A stretch of DNA of 64,000 nt, taken from NCBI GenBank assembly GCA_950022295.1, contig OX465598.1, forward strand, positions 120,573,001-120,637,000, in the 5' to 3' direction. The notes beneath the pieces are model-generated. The model searched no databases and was not told the origin of the DNA. It saw nothing but the letters and a program-made list of their open reading frames with translations. The translations under genes and the position numbers were made by a program. The DNA is from Bromus sterilis (taxonomy: Eukaryota; Streptophyta; Magnoliopsida; Poales; Poaceae). Within the stretch, counting starts at the first letter, position 1; each line of letters begins with the position of its first letter. Shown in pieces: positions 47,901 through 57,045 of the stretch.

Positions 47901-48168
47901 TCGCAAAGAGATATTGAACTTCGAGGTGGTCGACTGGAAGTCGCAATACCACGCAATCCTCGGGCGACCAGCCTTCGCCCGCTTCATGGCTATACCTCAT
48001 TACGCCTACCTCAAGATGAAAATGCCAGGGCCACATGGTGTCATTACAATCGATGGAAGCTTTGTCAGATCCGACAGATGCGACAAGGAATTCCACAAGT
48101 TAGCAGAAGCCTTCATAACCCATCAAAACGATGGCACCACAGGAGCCACAGAAGAAAACCTCCCGTAG
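44898..48168 (+). CDS. Gag-protease polyprotein of element C, with a frame change
   Basis: Two overlapping frames make one product. The first opens at an ATG inside the 5' LTR (44898), reads through the primer site and ends at 45749. The second is open to 48168 but has no ATG where the first frame fades. They connect at an A7 run near 45639-45647 by a +1 step, joining KKAAPPKEK to ILPKETIAMVQEAVKFGRML. Numbering codons from 45397, the gag core is about 347-520 (LKYNGLEEPEAWLEDYLTAV, ARHWLKNL, FKSTYKRPASLEEL), a CX2H..HX4C finger starts near 614, and the protease has FMDGGSGINII with Asp at about 778. Gag forms virus-like particles and the protease would cleave it. Two Asp-rich low-complexity stretches precede the core. 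The frame ends just after protease and no pol follows. Confidence 0.8.
44929..44946 (+). other. Primer binding site of element C
   Basis: TGGCGCCGACCGTGGGGA two bases after the LTR end. The matching tRNA was not determined. Confidence 0.8.
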
Positions 48169-48350
48169 ACGATGAACCAGCAGATGGACACAAGCGCCTG
48201 GCAACAAAGCTACCGGCCATCAAGGCCACTTACAGCAGATAAAAGGTATCCGTCTCCAACGGAACCTCCCTCCTTTTATTTTTTTCAGACTTACTGTATG
48301 AGACAATAGGGAAAAGCGTGATTCAAGTATCCCCCACAAAAATAAACTCT
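48169..48350. other. Junction between protease and array
   Basis: 180 bases in the place where RT/RNase H/integrase would begin in an autonomous element. A T-rich stretch (CTCCTTTTATTTTTTTCAG) lies just before the array. Confidence 0.5.
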
Positions 48351-49440
48351 GGCACTCGGGGGCTCGCCGAAGCAGCCACCCCTCGAGTTGTCTCCCGCAA
48401 CCGCGGCACAAAAACAAACTTTGGCACTCGGGGGCTCGCCGAAGCAGCCACCCCTCGAGTCGTCTCCCGCAATCGCGGCACAAAAACAAACTTTGGCACT
48501 CGGGGGCTCGCGAAGCAGCCACCCCTCGAGTCGTCTCCCGCGATCGCGGCACAAAAACAAACTTTGGCACTCGGGGGCTCGCCGAAGCAGCCACCCCTCG
48601 AGTCGTCTCCCGCAACCGCGGCACAAAAACAAACTTTGGCACTCGGGGGCTCGCCGAAGCAGCCACCCCTCGAGTCGTCTCCCGCAATCGCGGCACAAAA
48701 ACAAAGTTTGGCACTCGGGGGCTCGCCGAAGCAGCCACCCCTCGAGTCGTCTCCCACAACCGCGGCACAAAAACAAACTTTGGCACTCGGGGGCTCGCCG
48801 AAGCAGCCACCCCTCGAGTCGTCTCCCGCAACCGCGGCACAAAAACAAACTCCGGCACTCGGGGTCTCGCCGAAGCATCCACCCCTCGAGTCGTCTCCCG
48901 CAATCGCGGCACAAAAACAAACTTTGGCACTCGGGGGCTCGCCGAAGCAGCCACCCCTCGAGTCGTCTCCCGCAACCGCGGCACAAAAACAAACTTTGGC
49001 ACTCGGGGGCTCACCAAAGCAGCCACCCCTCGAGTCGTCTCCCGCAACCGCGGCACAAAAATAAACTCCGGCACTCGGGGGCTCGCCGAAGTAGCCACCC
49101 CTCAAGTCGTCTCCCGCAATCGCGGCACAAAAACAAACTTTGGCACTCGGGGGCTCGCCGAAGCAGCCACCCCTCGAGTCGTCTCCTGCAACCGCGACAC
49201 AAAAATAAACTCCGGCACTCGGGGGCTCGCCGAAGTAGCCACCCCTCGAGTCGTCTCCCGCAATCGCGGCACAAAAATAAACTCTAGCACTCGGGGGCTC
49301 GCCGAAGCAGCCACCCCTCGAGTCGTCTCCCGCAATCGCGGCACAAAAACAAAATTCGGCACTCGGGGGCTCGCCGAAGCAGCCACCCCTCGAGTCGCCT
49401 CCCGCAATCTCGGTACAAAAATAACTTCAGCATTCGGGGG
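48351..49440. repeat. 72-bp tandem array in element C, about 15 units
   Basis: Units start with GGCACTCGGGGGCTCGCCGA at 48351, 48423, 48495, 48566, 48638 and so on to 49358, with a degenerate end near 49429. The spacing is 72 bases except for one 71-base unit, in which GCCGAAG is GCGAAG. Unit differences are scattered (for example CAACCGCGG/CAATCGCGG). Because 72 is divisible by three, several frames on both strands stay open; this is a by-product of the repeat length and no coding is claimed. Each unit contains GGCACTCGGGGGCT, the polypurine-tract motif of this element (54330-54343). Confidence 0.92.
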
Positions 49441-49510
49441 TAACAGTCCCTCCCCAAGCCATCTTCCACAGAGCACATTCAGGCAAGGGAGGAAGACACA
49501 AACAAGACAA

Positions 49511-52500
49511 TTAATCTGATGGCTCCTGGTTGGCCATAATATGAGCGCCTAAACTACGGTCGCTCTCTTCAACGACGCGCGCTACAACACGACCTGCAAG
49601 TTCGTCAACGGCTGCATAATGACCGTCCATCGACTGAGCCCTACCACCCGGAGGACCCCGTACAACCTCTCCGAGATCGACACCAGGCCAGTGACTATGG
49701 ACCAAACCTAAAGCAACCCGAGCTCCCGCTCGAATCAAGTGGTCCATCACGCGATGAAGCTCGGCAGGTTGGGTAAAGAATCGGCAAAGCGTCTCAAGCC
49801 TGGAAGGAACAACTGCCAACGGATAAAACTGGGCATGAATGCCACCCAGCACCCGCTGGCAGTACCTCAACGCCAATGGACCCTGCTCGACGCGAAGACG
49901 CAGCAAAGCAAAAGAACGAGCACGGGCCCCATCCGCCCAAAAGGGGTTCCTGGCTCGCACAACAGGATCTTCCAAGCGCGACATCTCAGAATGCACGACC
50001 GCCTCTTCATCTCGGGACCTCCCCGCCAGGACTTCGCCAAAGAAACAGCAACCACAGTCAAGACTAAAGCACTAGGAGGACTCGCAGAATCAAGCAAAAG
50101 CAAAACTCACCCCGCAGAACATCAGCTAGACTGGCAACCCACGAAGCAAGATCGTCAACCATAGCCTCGGCACGCTCTCTTCGAGACCGATGGACAGCCA
50201 CAGAAGCCTTCAGCCGCACAATCTCCCGCTCGGCATTCCTCAACCGCAAGCAAACAGACTCGTAGGCACCCTCGCGAGCGTCATCCTTCAATGAATTCCA
50301 AGGACGAAGAACACCCGGAGCGGCCTACCGCAAACAAAAGCACAAGCATCAAACACCAGAAGGGACAAGCTAAGCAAAGTCAAGATAGATAAAGACAGCC
50401 GACAAGCAACAGTCACAGCAGAGTCGCGCGTTACAGATGAAGTCTCAAACAAAAATACTACTGCCCCCCTCCCTCGCCCACAGTAGGATTAATCTGGGCG
50501 TCCACAGCTTTTTGCAGCAGAAGAGCAAGCTGATCAGCACGCCCAAGCAGCTCCGGCGAGTAGCCCGGGATGGTCTCAACCAAAGATTCGTCAATAGAAA
50601 TCCCGTGCCACATAAGGACAGCAAGAGCCGTAGAAGAGCCACTCACCAAGCTGTCAGCAACCAACACCCCACGCGCTTCCCCTCCGGACCAAACGCAGCC
50701 ACGAGAGCATCCAGGTCCTCGGGCACCTTTGAAGCATCCGGCATCAGGTGCTCATGAACAAGGCGAAGAAGATCAGAGGCACGACTACAAACACCCTCGA
50801 CAGCAGCAACAACACTCGCAAGAGCATCCGCAGCCCCCTTCAGAACGCCAGACCCCGAGGCAGCAACTTCGACCGGCTTCAAACCTCTAGTAGCTGCCAA
50901 CAAGCAATGGAACGTCAACAAAAAGGAGACAAACGTAACAGAAGGAAAAGTACAGGACCCACACTTACAAGTAAGTCGGTCCGCCAGCGCTCGAAGGCGT
51001 TCCCCCTCCGCCAACTCCATCTGCTCATGTGCCCCCTCAGCTTGACGAAGGCGAACGAGCTCCTCATGCTGCTCGTGCAGCTCCACCTCTTTTGAAGACA
51101 AAGCTTCCTGCAAGTGGGAAGCAGTTCGAGAAACCTTGTCGGCTCGCTTCTCGGCCGCCCGGCGACGACCTGACGTGCATCCAACCACAAGGAAAAGTCA
51201 GCGCAATAAAACGTGGAAAAGCTCCACTCCAAACAGCATAAGAAGAAGACGCACCATCCATGGTAGTTAACGCATCCTGGGCAGAATCATGAGACCTTTG
51301 CCACCGTTCAGCATCAATGATCAGGCGCTCACAGTGTTGGAAGACAGGCTGTAAACAAACGTCAAAGCGCAGTAAGGAAAATGAGACTGTAAGCAACCGC
51401 ACGCGCTTGCTCACAGCCTCGGGGGCTACTCCCATCGGGAGCACTGCCGTGCTCCCAATGAAAAAGAACACAAAGTAGAAGCCTACCATAGCGGAAAAAC
51501 GGTCAAAGGCACGAATTTTATCTTCAGCTACAAGATCGAAGCGACCAAAGAAAGGAGGACCCAGCTCGGCAGATTTAACGTCAGAAACCCCACCAATAGG
51601 CGCACCCGAAGAAGGCGCGACAAGGACGGCACCCGGCTCCGCGGCAGTCGCCGGAGGGGAAGACCGACCAACAGGAGTAGCAGGGACATCATGACAATGA
51701 ACAGCTGCCGAGTCTGTCGACTTCAGATCCACGGTGGCCGCATTGTTACTCGAAGCAGCCGAAAGACTCGCAACACTACAAACCAGCCATCAGATACAGA
51801 AGCAAGAAGCAAACAATGTACAAAACCAAGGAAAACGCTTACCCACTCTGCGAGCGCGCCATAGCCGGTTTCTCTTTGGAGCCGCAGGCGCAGAAGGCGG
51901 ATCAGCAGCTGGAGCTACGGGAGCAGCAGTATCACGATCCCCAAAACTGCCGGGACACGAAAAGGCCCTGAATCCTCGCTGTCCCCAGATTCAAAAATCA
52001 TGGGCCCCATCCCGGCGGACCGAGCAACGCCTTCGGCAGCAGAGGCATTAGGTTCCTCGAGGATATCAGCATCCTCCGGCTGAGGAGGATTACACAGCAC
52101 AGGGTCATGTCCCTACAGCACGCAGTAAAAACAACAGTCAGCAGATAAGCAACCGCACAAACACAGGCAAGGCGACGCGGTCACAAACCTGAGGAGGAGG
52201 GTTTTCAGCAGAGTATGGGCGCGCAAGCCGCATCTCAGAGTCACTCGAGTACTTGGTCACCCATTGGAGTCGGGTGAGAAGCTCGCCAGACTCGAAATCT
52301 TCAGGCGAGCACCTGGTCGGGTCAGCAGGACCCAGATACTGCCACATAGGAGAGACACGATGTTGCAGCGGCTGAACTCTCCTCCCCACGAAAACAGAGA
52401 TAAGCTCCCCACCAGACAATTCATCCTTCAGCAAAGAAATCCTATCTAGATAGGGAGTCAGCTCAGTTGATTCCGCAGCAGTCAGCGAATGAGACCAAGA

Positions 52501-53073
52501 CGCCTGCCTCACTACTCGAGCGACTGGATTAAAAGGAGCAAGGCCAAAACGCTGGCCGATCACGCAGCGGTCTTTCAGATAAAACCAGCCCCGCCGCCAC
52601 CCGCTAACCGAGTCGATCTTCTCCAGATCAAAATATGAGTCTTTATCCCCAATGGAGATGCTCATCCGACCCACAGCATACTCGGACTTGGTCCTCTTCA
52701 CACTAAAGAGACGCCTCCAGAGCCCCCAATGCGGGTAAATACCCAGGAACGCCTCACACAAAGTGATAAAGAAGGCAATGTGCAAAACTCCGTTCGGGGT
52801 CAAATCGTGCAACTGGATGCGATAGGAGTAAAACAGGCCCCGCACAAATGGATGCAGCGGAAGAGCAAACCCACGGGGGAAGTAAGATTGGAAGCATACC
52901 CGCTCATCTGACGCAGGAGCAGGGATCGGCTCATCCCCCGGCAAACGCGCCTCACCCTCGACCACTACGCCATCGGCAATCAGACGTGCCAGATCTGAAG
53001 TATCAAAGGTCGATGGTTCCCAACCGCCAGACATCTTGATTGGTTCCGCAGCAGCACGAGAACGTTTGGTCAT
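49511..53073 (-). CDS. Antisense gene of element C, 'putative gypsy type transposon' family, multi-exon
   Basis: Exon 1 runs from the ATG at 53073 (MTKRSRAAAEPIKMSGGWEP) to a CAG/GTTTGTG donor at 52189. Residues about 61-125 carry the family block (PRGFALPLHPFVRGLFYSYR, HIAFFITLCEAFLGIYPHWG, LWRRLF), and RRVQPLQHR..MWQYLGPADPTR follows. Exon 2 starts at 52112 after GCTGTAG. Later exons are inferred from open segments: FDLVAEDKIRAFDRF (51732 down), a coiled coil HLQEALSSKEVELHEQHEEL (51188 down), LVADSLVSGSSTALAVLMWHGI (50667 down), another coiled coil (50291 down) and a last exon ending ANQEPSD with a stop at 49511. Exact later borders are not certain. The family is known from the antisense strand of grass LTR elements; its role is unknown. 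No enzyme motif was seen. Confidence 0.7.
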
Positions 53074-53192
53074 AGAGGTCGAGGAGGAATCAAAACAGAA
53101 AAAAGAGGAAGAAATCGAGAACTGGAGAAGGCAAGAAGAAGACGGGGAAAGCAACGGCTGAGTAAAAACCTAAGTCTACCCAGCCGCAAACC

Positions 53193-53199
53193 TATTTAA
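53193..53199 (-). promoter_or_regulatory. TATA-like box of the antisense gene in element C
   Basis: The minus strand reads GGGGTTAAATAGGTTTGCGG, about 120 bases upstream of the ATG at 53073, a normal plant spacing. It resembles the TATAAATAGGGCTCGG found upstream of the decayed copy at 11446. Confidence 0.45.
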
Positions 53200-54329
53200 C
53201 CCCGGAGCCTAGCACAGAGGATCGCCGTTAACCCCTGCTACCTAGTAAACGTGGCACAATCACACGATGGGCGCAATGCATGGAAGGCTCAACCAGCGCA
53301 GTAACAACACCGCACACAACGCACGAAAAAAGAGGACCATAATCGCACAATGCGAAAATTTCGGCGGGACCACACCAGGTCGTTTCCTACGGCAGGCTAC
53401 AGTGGTCAAAAACAGCAGAAGACCACGCCAACGTCTTGTCACAGGCAAAGCATATCAGGTACGCTACCGACGCCTAAAGATTTTATCAGATCTTTTTCCA
53501 ACAAAGCAAAAAATCTCACTCCCATCGGGAGGAGCCCATCTCGAGAGTCACCAAGTGCTCACTCATTTGAAGATCAACAAGGTGCTCGAGTGATCACTCG
53601 CACGCACTAGAGTTACAGGTGCTCCCTCACCTATGGACCCACAAGGTGCTTGAGTAACCACTCGCACCCTTGAGAGTCTCGGGTGCTCCCTCACCTCTGA
53701 AAGAAACTCAAACAGCTTTCGAGTAATTACTCGCAGAAAGGATTCCTTGCCTAAGCACTCGAAACAAGCACCGCGATTGAGATGAGTGAACAACTCACTT
53801 GATGATTTGTTCCAAGTGGGTGAAATGCTATAAGGCTCCGCGCCTCAAAAACACACCTATTCCTGGAACCACGACACACTGTGCCCAGATGCCACGCAAG
53901 ACTAGCGTGTAGGTAAGACCCCGCTGCGAAGTTCGGCCGGGCTGGGACTTGCCGAAGAGCGATTTCACTCCCAACCTTTCCATGCGCTGCGCATGAAGTA
54001 TAAAGCCGGGCGGACGCGCCTTAGGCTACGCAACCAACTGGCGGCAAATGAACACCGTAAGACCTGATGCGGCCGGACTTTTGCTATGCTCCAGTATTCC
54101 AAGTTCATGTCGAGGGACATGAATTTGATTAGGCGATCGCGGTATTTTCCACTAGCGCAATTCACTAAGGCTCGATCCGTCGACTCCTTGGGCCCTTTCT
54201 GCTTAGCATCCCTCGAAACAGGTTTTGTCATGGCCACCATGCTGCCAGCGACCGCGGATGTACCGCGCATACAAGCCACGGACGTATGAAGACGAACTCG
54301 AGTCCCTGCGCGACTCTTCGAGTCCCCCA
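53200..54329 (+). other. Region between antisense promoter and polypurine tract of element C
   Basis: 1.1 kb, non-coding. It contains repeated phrases such as GGTGCTCCCTCACCT (53618, 53679) and CTCGAGTGATCACTCGCA / CTTGAGTAACCACTCGCA / TTTCGAGTAATTACTCGCAG (53580-53740), a decayed ~60-70-base repeat. Confidence 0.5.
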
Positions 54330-54345
54330 GGCACTCGGGGGCTAC
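54330..54345 (+). other. Polypurine tract of element C
   Basis: GGCACTCGGGGGCTAC directly before the 3' LTR. This is the usual place for priming of the plus DNA strand. Fourteen of its bases recur in every unit of the 72-bp array. Confidence 0.75.
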
Positions 54346-54771
54346 TGACGAGGGGGTGACCCCACGACTCCCACTAATGGGCCTACCCGGTGTCATTGAA
54401 GGCCCATGGAGCTACCGCCGGATTCACCTTGGCCCGCTAGATGGCACCGACATTGGGAGTCCTCGACTGACAAGGAAGGTGCAGGGACTTGCCGTACAAG
54501 CTAGGGTTAGATTTCCTGTAATTATAGATTGATTCCCCGAGACCTGGTCTACTATATAAAGGCCAGAAGGGGCAACGCATAAAGGGGGACATCGCCTGTA
54601 ACCCTAGCCTAGAGCGCATCTGCCTTGGCATCCCTGTAACTTCTCCACAATCAATATATCGAGCAGGAAGTGTATCCTCCTGTTTGCCGACGAGCTTATC
54701 GTCCAACCTGTGTCTTCTCCGACTAGCCCAGGGTCCCTAACCATGGGACTTGCCGGGGCCGATCCTCGACA
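54346..54771 (+). repeat. 3' LTR of element C
   Basis: 426 bases, 4 differences from the 5' LTR, all C/T or G/A changes. Confidence 0.92.
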
Positions 54772-54776
54772 AAGGG
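54772..54776. repeat. Target duplication of element C, right (AAGGG)
   Basis: Identical to 44496-44500. Confidence 0.9.
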
Positions 54777-55502
54777 GATGCACCGGGGGCATCCCCAAGC
54801 TTAGACGCTTGAGTCTCCTTGAATATTTATTGGGGGTGCACTTGGGCATCCCCAAGCTTGAGCACTTGACACTCCTGGATCTTCTTTCATCACCTTCCAT
54901 CGCGCACTTGAAAACTCCCTTCATACATAACTCATTGTAGGCTGATTAGAGAGGTTAGTACCCTAATAAAATAATTTTCCTCTACTGAAAATAAAGATTT
55001 CCAGGAAGAGCTACTGTTTCTCTTGCCTTCCCAAAAAAGTTTGCAAAGAAAAAGTAAGCTTAAGGATTGCAAAACTGCGAAACGAAAAACTGGGGCAGAA
55101 GCTGAGAAAAACAGAACAACAGAGAAAGGGGAATTTTTTCGAGGTACTTCTGCAACTCAAATCAAAAAACTTTGAACAGAGGCTAGCAAGCCAATTGTAT
55201 GGAGCATGCTGTCAAAACAATTCAGATCAAAAAGATGATCTGGTGATTTATCGCGAATTTTCCCGTCAAGAAGACAGAATCTGTTTCTGGACAGCAAGCT
55301 ACAACTTTTGAACTTTCAAGCATTCTGAGGCTAAACTTGGCACAAAGCTTGAAAAATAAAGATACAATGATGTTGCTACAGTAGTAACAATCATCAAGAC
55401 CACTAAGAACGGAACAAAAGCAAAAAGAAAAACCTAAATTCGTTGCGAGCTGCCTCCCGAAAGCGCTTCTTTAGAGCCATTAGCTAGGCTTAAAGCAGAA
55501 GA
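54777..55502 (-). other. Internal domain of element B, non-coding
   Basis: It includes two copies of GGCATCCCCAAGCTT within 70 bases (54788, 54847). No ORF of note. Confidence 0.5.
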
Positions 55503-56318
55503 TCAAGTTGCATCTATTGAACCATTACCATGATCATCAAAAAGCTCTTCAATAGTGCAACTAGTCTTAATAGGTTTCTCAAATAAAGGACGAATAAAAA
55601 TGCTTCTTGGAATAAAATCAAAAGGGGGGAAATCAGTTGGAGTTCCATTAAAATTAAAGATAGGTGTCTCCTCCAAAGTTTTCACCGTTTCAACTCTCTT
55701 GGCAATAGGTGTGCTATCTTTTGTTCGAGGAACCTTGGGTACGTAAACGGACTTAGGTTCCTTCTTTGCCGGAGTTTCATCCCTTTTAGTTTTGATTGAG
55801 GAAAAAGTAGTTCCTAAAGTTTCAATCACTTCCTCAATCTTTTCTATCCTAGAAGACTTTTCATCAAGGGTTTTGATAGTCTCTAAAGTTTTGATAATTT
55901 TCTGCATAGAGTTATCTAGCCTATTCAAATTCCCTTGAATCTTACGCTCCAACTCATTCATCCTATCAATGCTTGGCATCTCTAGCTCTATGTTTTCAAG
56001 TTTTCTCATAATGTGAGCTAAAGTAATGTCCTCTTTAATACTTGCAATAGGGAGACTTCCTACAAGATTTTCAATAACATTAAGGGCTTCCCAAACTGGG
56101 GCCTCTGTGAAGTTTCCACTGATAGCAGTATCTAAAAGAAACCTATTCCAAGAAGTGATCCCAACATAAAAATTTCTAAGCAGGATAGCAGTGGGTTGCT
56201 TCTTGGTGGATCTTCTTTGAGAATCATTAATTCTATACCAAGCATCTTTTAAACTCTCACCGCCTCTTTGAGTAAAGGTAAGCACTTCCGCCTCTCCAAA
56301 GGCAAAAGGACCAGCCAT
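55503..56318 (-). CDS. Gag-like ORF of element B
   Basis: 271 aa from the ATG at 56318 (MAGPFAFGEAEVLTFTQRGG). ESLKDAWYRINDSQRRSTKK and ILLRNFYVGITSWNRFLLDT match the gag seen in Athila/Sabrina-type Gypsy elements of cereals, in which the ESLKDAWYR part is conserved. About 115-185 is a Lys/Glu-rich coiled coil, and the C-terminal third (TPIFNFNGTPTDFPPFDFIP) is proline-rich. It lacks the N-terminal gag part and a zinc knuckle, and no protease follows. It lies just inside the 5' LTR and primer site, as expected for gag. Whether the shortened protein still works in particle assembly cannot be told. Confidence 0.7.
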   Translation of the reverse strand: MAGPFAFGEAEVLTFTQRGGESLKDAWYRINDSQRRSTKKQPTAILLRNFYVGITSWNRFLLDTAISGNFTEAPVWEALNVIENLVGSLPIASIKEDITLAHIMRKLENIELEMPSIDRMNELERKIQGNLNRLDNSMQKIIKTLETIKTLDEKSSRIEKIEEVIETLGTTFSSIKTKRDETPAKKEPKSVYVPKVPRTKDSTPIAKRVETVKTLEETPIFNFNGTPTDFPPFDFIPRSIFIRPLFEKPIKTSCTIEELFDDHGNGSIDAT

Positions 56319-56456
56319 AGTGGTAGCTACTGACAAGGTAACAGGTATTTTTGGTATTTTTGATTAGGGACACAAAAGATAAAACTGAAAGGTAAACTAA
56401 CAAGACTAAAAAGCAAAGGTAAAAGATAGCGTATAACTCACCTATTTTTGATACAG

Positions 56457-56475
56457 GAGTCCGACAACGGCGCCA
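56457..56475 (-). other. Second, imperfect primer-site copy in element B
   Basis: GAGTCCGACAACGGCGCCAG repeats the true site 61 bases away (GAGTCCCCGACAACGGCGCC at 56518) but lacks two C's. Confidence 0.6.
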
Positions 56476-56520
56476 GAAATTGGCGGTTATCAGGACTCGC
56501 GTATTTGTACTTCCTTTGAG

Positions 56521-56538
56521 TCCCCGACAACGGCGCCA
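56521..56538 (-). other. Primer binding site of element B
   Basis: The minus strand reads TGGCGCCGTTGTCGGGGA, ten bases after the LTR end CATCA. It is one base off the form usually assigned to tRNA-Asp. Confidence 0.8.
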
Positions 56539-56548
56539 GAAATTAGCT

Positions 56549-57045
56549 TGATGGCTTCTTGCCCCTCGTTGGTTACCCCAAGTGGAAGGTTGAGATGCAG
56601 CGTAGCGGTAATTTCCCTCAGTAAAGATAACAAGGTTTGTCTCCAGTAGGACTCAACGATAAGTACGATAGGTGGAAACGGCGTCAGAAATTATTCTGAT
56701 GCGTGGAGTTGTAGTGGACCTGCACAAAAAAAATAACTTTGCTCCCAACGAGTTCAGAGGAGTTGTCAATTCCTCCGTCCTTGTCGTTTACAAAGGATCA
56801 AACGCAAGAGATAAAAAAGGTACTAGTAAAAGTAAAAACAGAAAGATAAATAGTAGGTGTGAACAATGGTATGAAGATGGACCGGAGTCCCGTGATTTTC
56901 ACTAGTGATGTCTCTCTCCCAAAAGACGATAAAAATGCTAGCGAGGTAAACAAATCACAGTTGGGCAATTGACAGGATTATGAAGGCACCGCAATGCTAA
57001 CTATGCTACAAAGAAAGGAAGGGCTCAAAAGCAATGGGCAGTACG
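56549..57045 (-). repeat. 5' LTR of element B, 3' part, interrupted by element D
   Basis: 497 bases co-linear with 40693-41189. Element D is inserted after GGCAGTACG. The rest of the LTR must lie beyond the window. Confidence 0.88.

Larger units (their letters stand above)
44501..54771 (+). mobile_element. Element C: gag-protease plus antisense-gene retrotransposon without pol
   Basis: 10,271 bp with 426-bp LTRs (44501-44926, 54346-54771) differing at 4 positions and a perfect AAGGG duplication. Layout: LTR, primer site, gag-protease (+), 72-bp tandem array, multi-exon antisense gene (-) with its own TATA-like box, polypurine tract, LTR. There is no RT, RNase H or integrase between the protease stop (48168) and the array (48351). 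The gag type, the CX2H..HX4C finger and the antisense gene point to the Tat side of Gypsy. The LTR differences suggest about 0.36 My at 1.3e-8 per site per year. It must move with enzymes of a partner element. Confidence 0.9.
40693..57045 (-). mobile_element. Element B: Sabrina-like non-autonomous Gypsy retrotransposon, nested
   Basis: Minus-strand element with its 3' LTR at 40693-42334 and its 5' LTR starting at 56549 and interrupted by element D at 57046. Both LTR pieces are co-linear over 497 bases with 12 differences and no indel. The internal domain is split by element C (44501-54771). Without C it is about 3.9 kb and holds only a gag-like ORF (55503-56318); no protease, RT or integrase was seen. 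At the commonly used grass rate of 1.3e-8 per site per year the LTR differences suggest about 0.9 My. The primer site is of the type usually assigned to tRNA-Asp. Confidence 0.85.

Noticed and set aside
47806..48096. Minus-strand frames within gag-protease of element C
   Set aside because: Shadows of the plus-strand polyprotein.
48351..49440. CRISPR-like regular array
   Set aside because: Units are near-identical over their whole length with no variable spacers, and the DNA is a plant nuclear retrotransposon.
48220..49478. Frames of 230-300 aa on both strands through the 72-bp array
   Set aside because: The unit is a multiple of three, so any frame without a stop in one unit stays open. Not evidence of coding.
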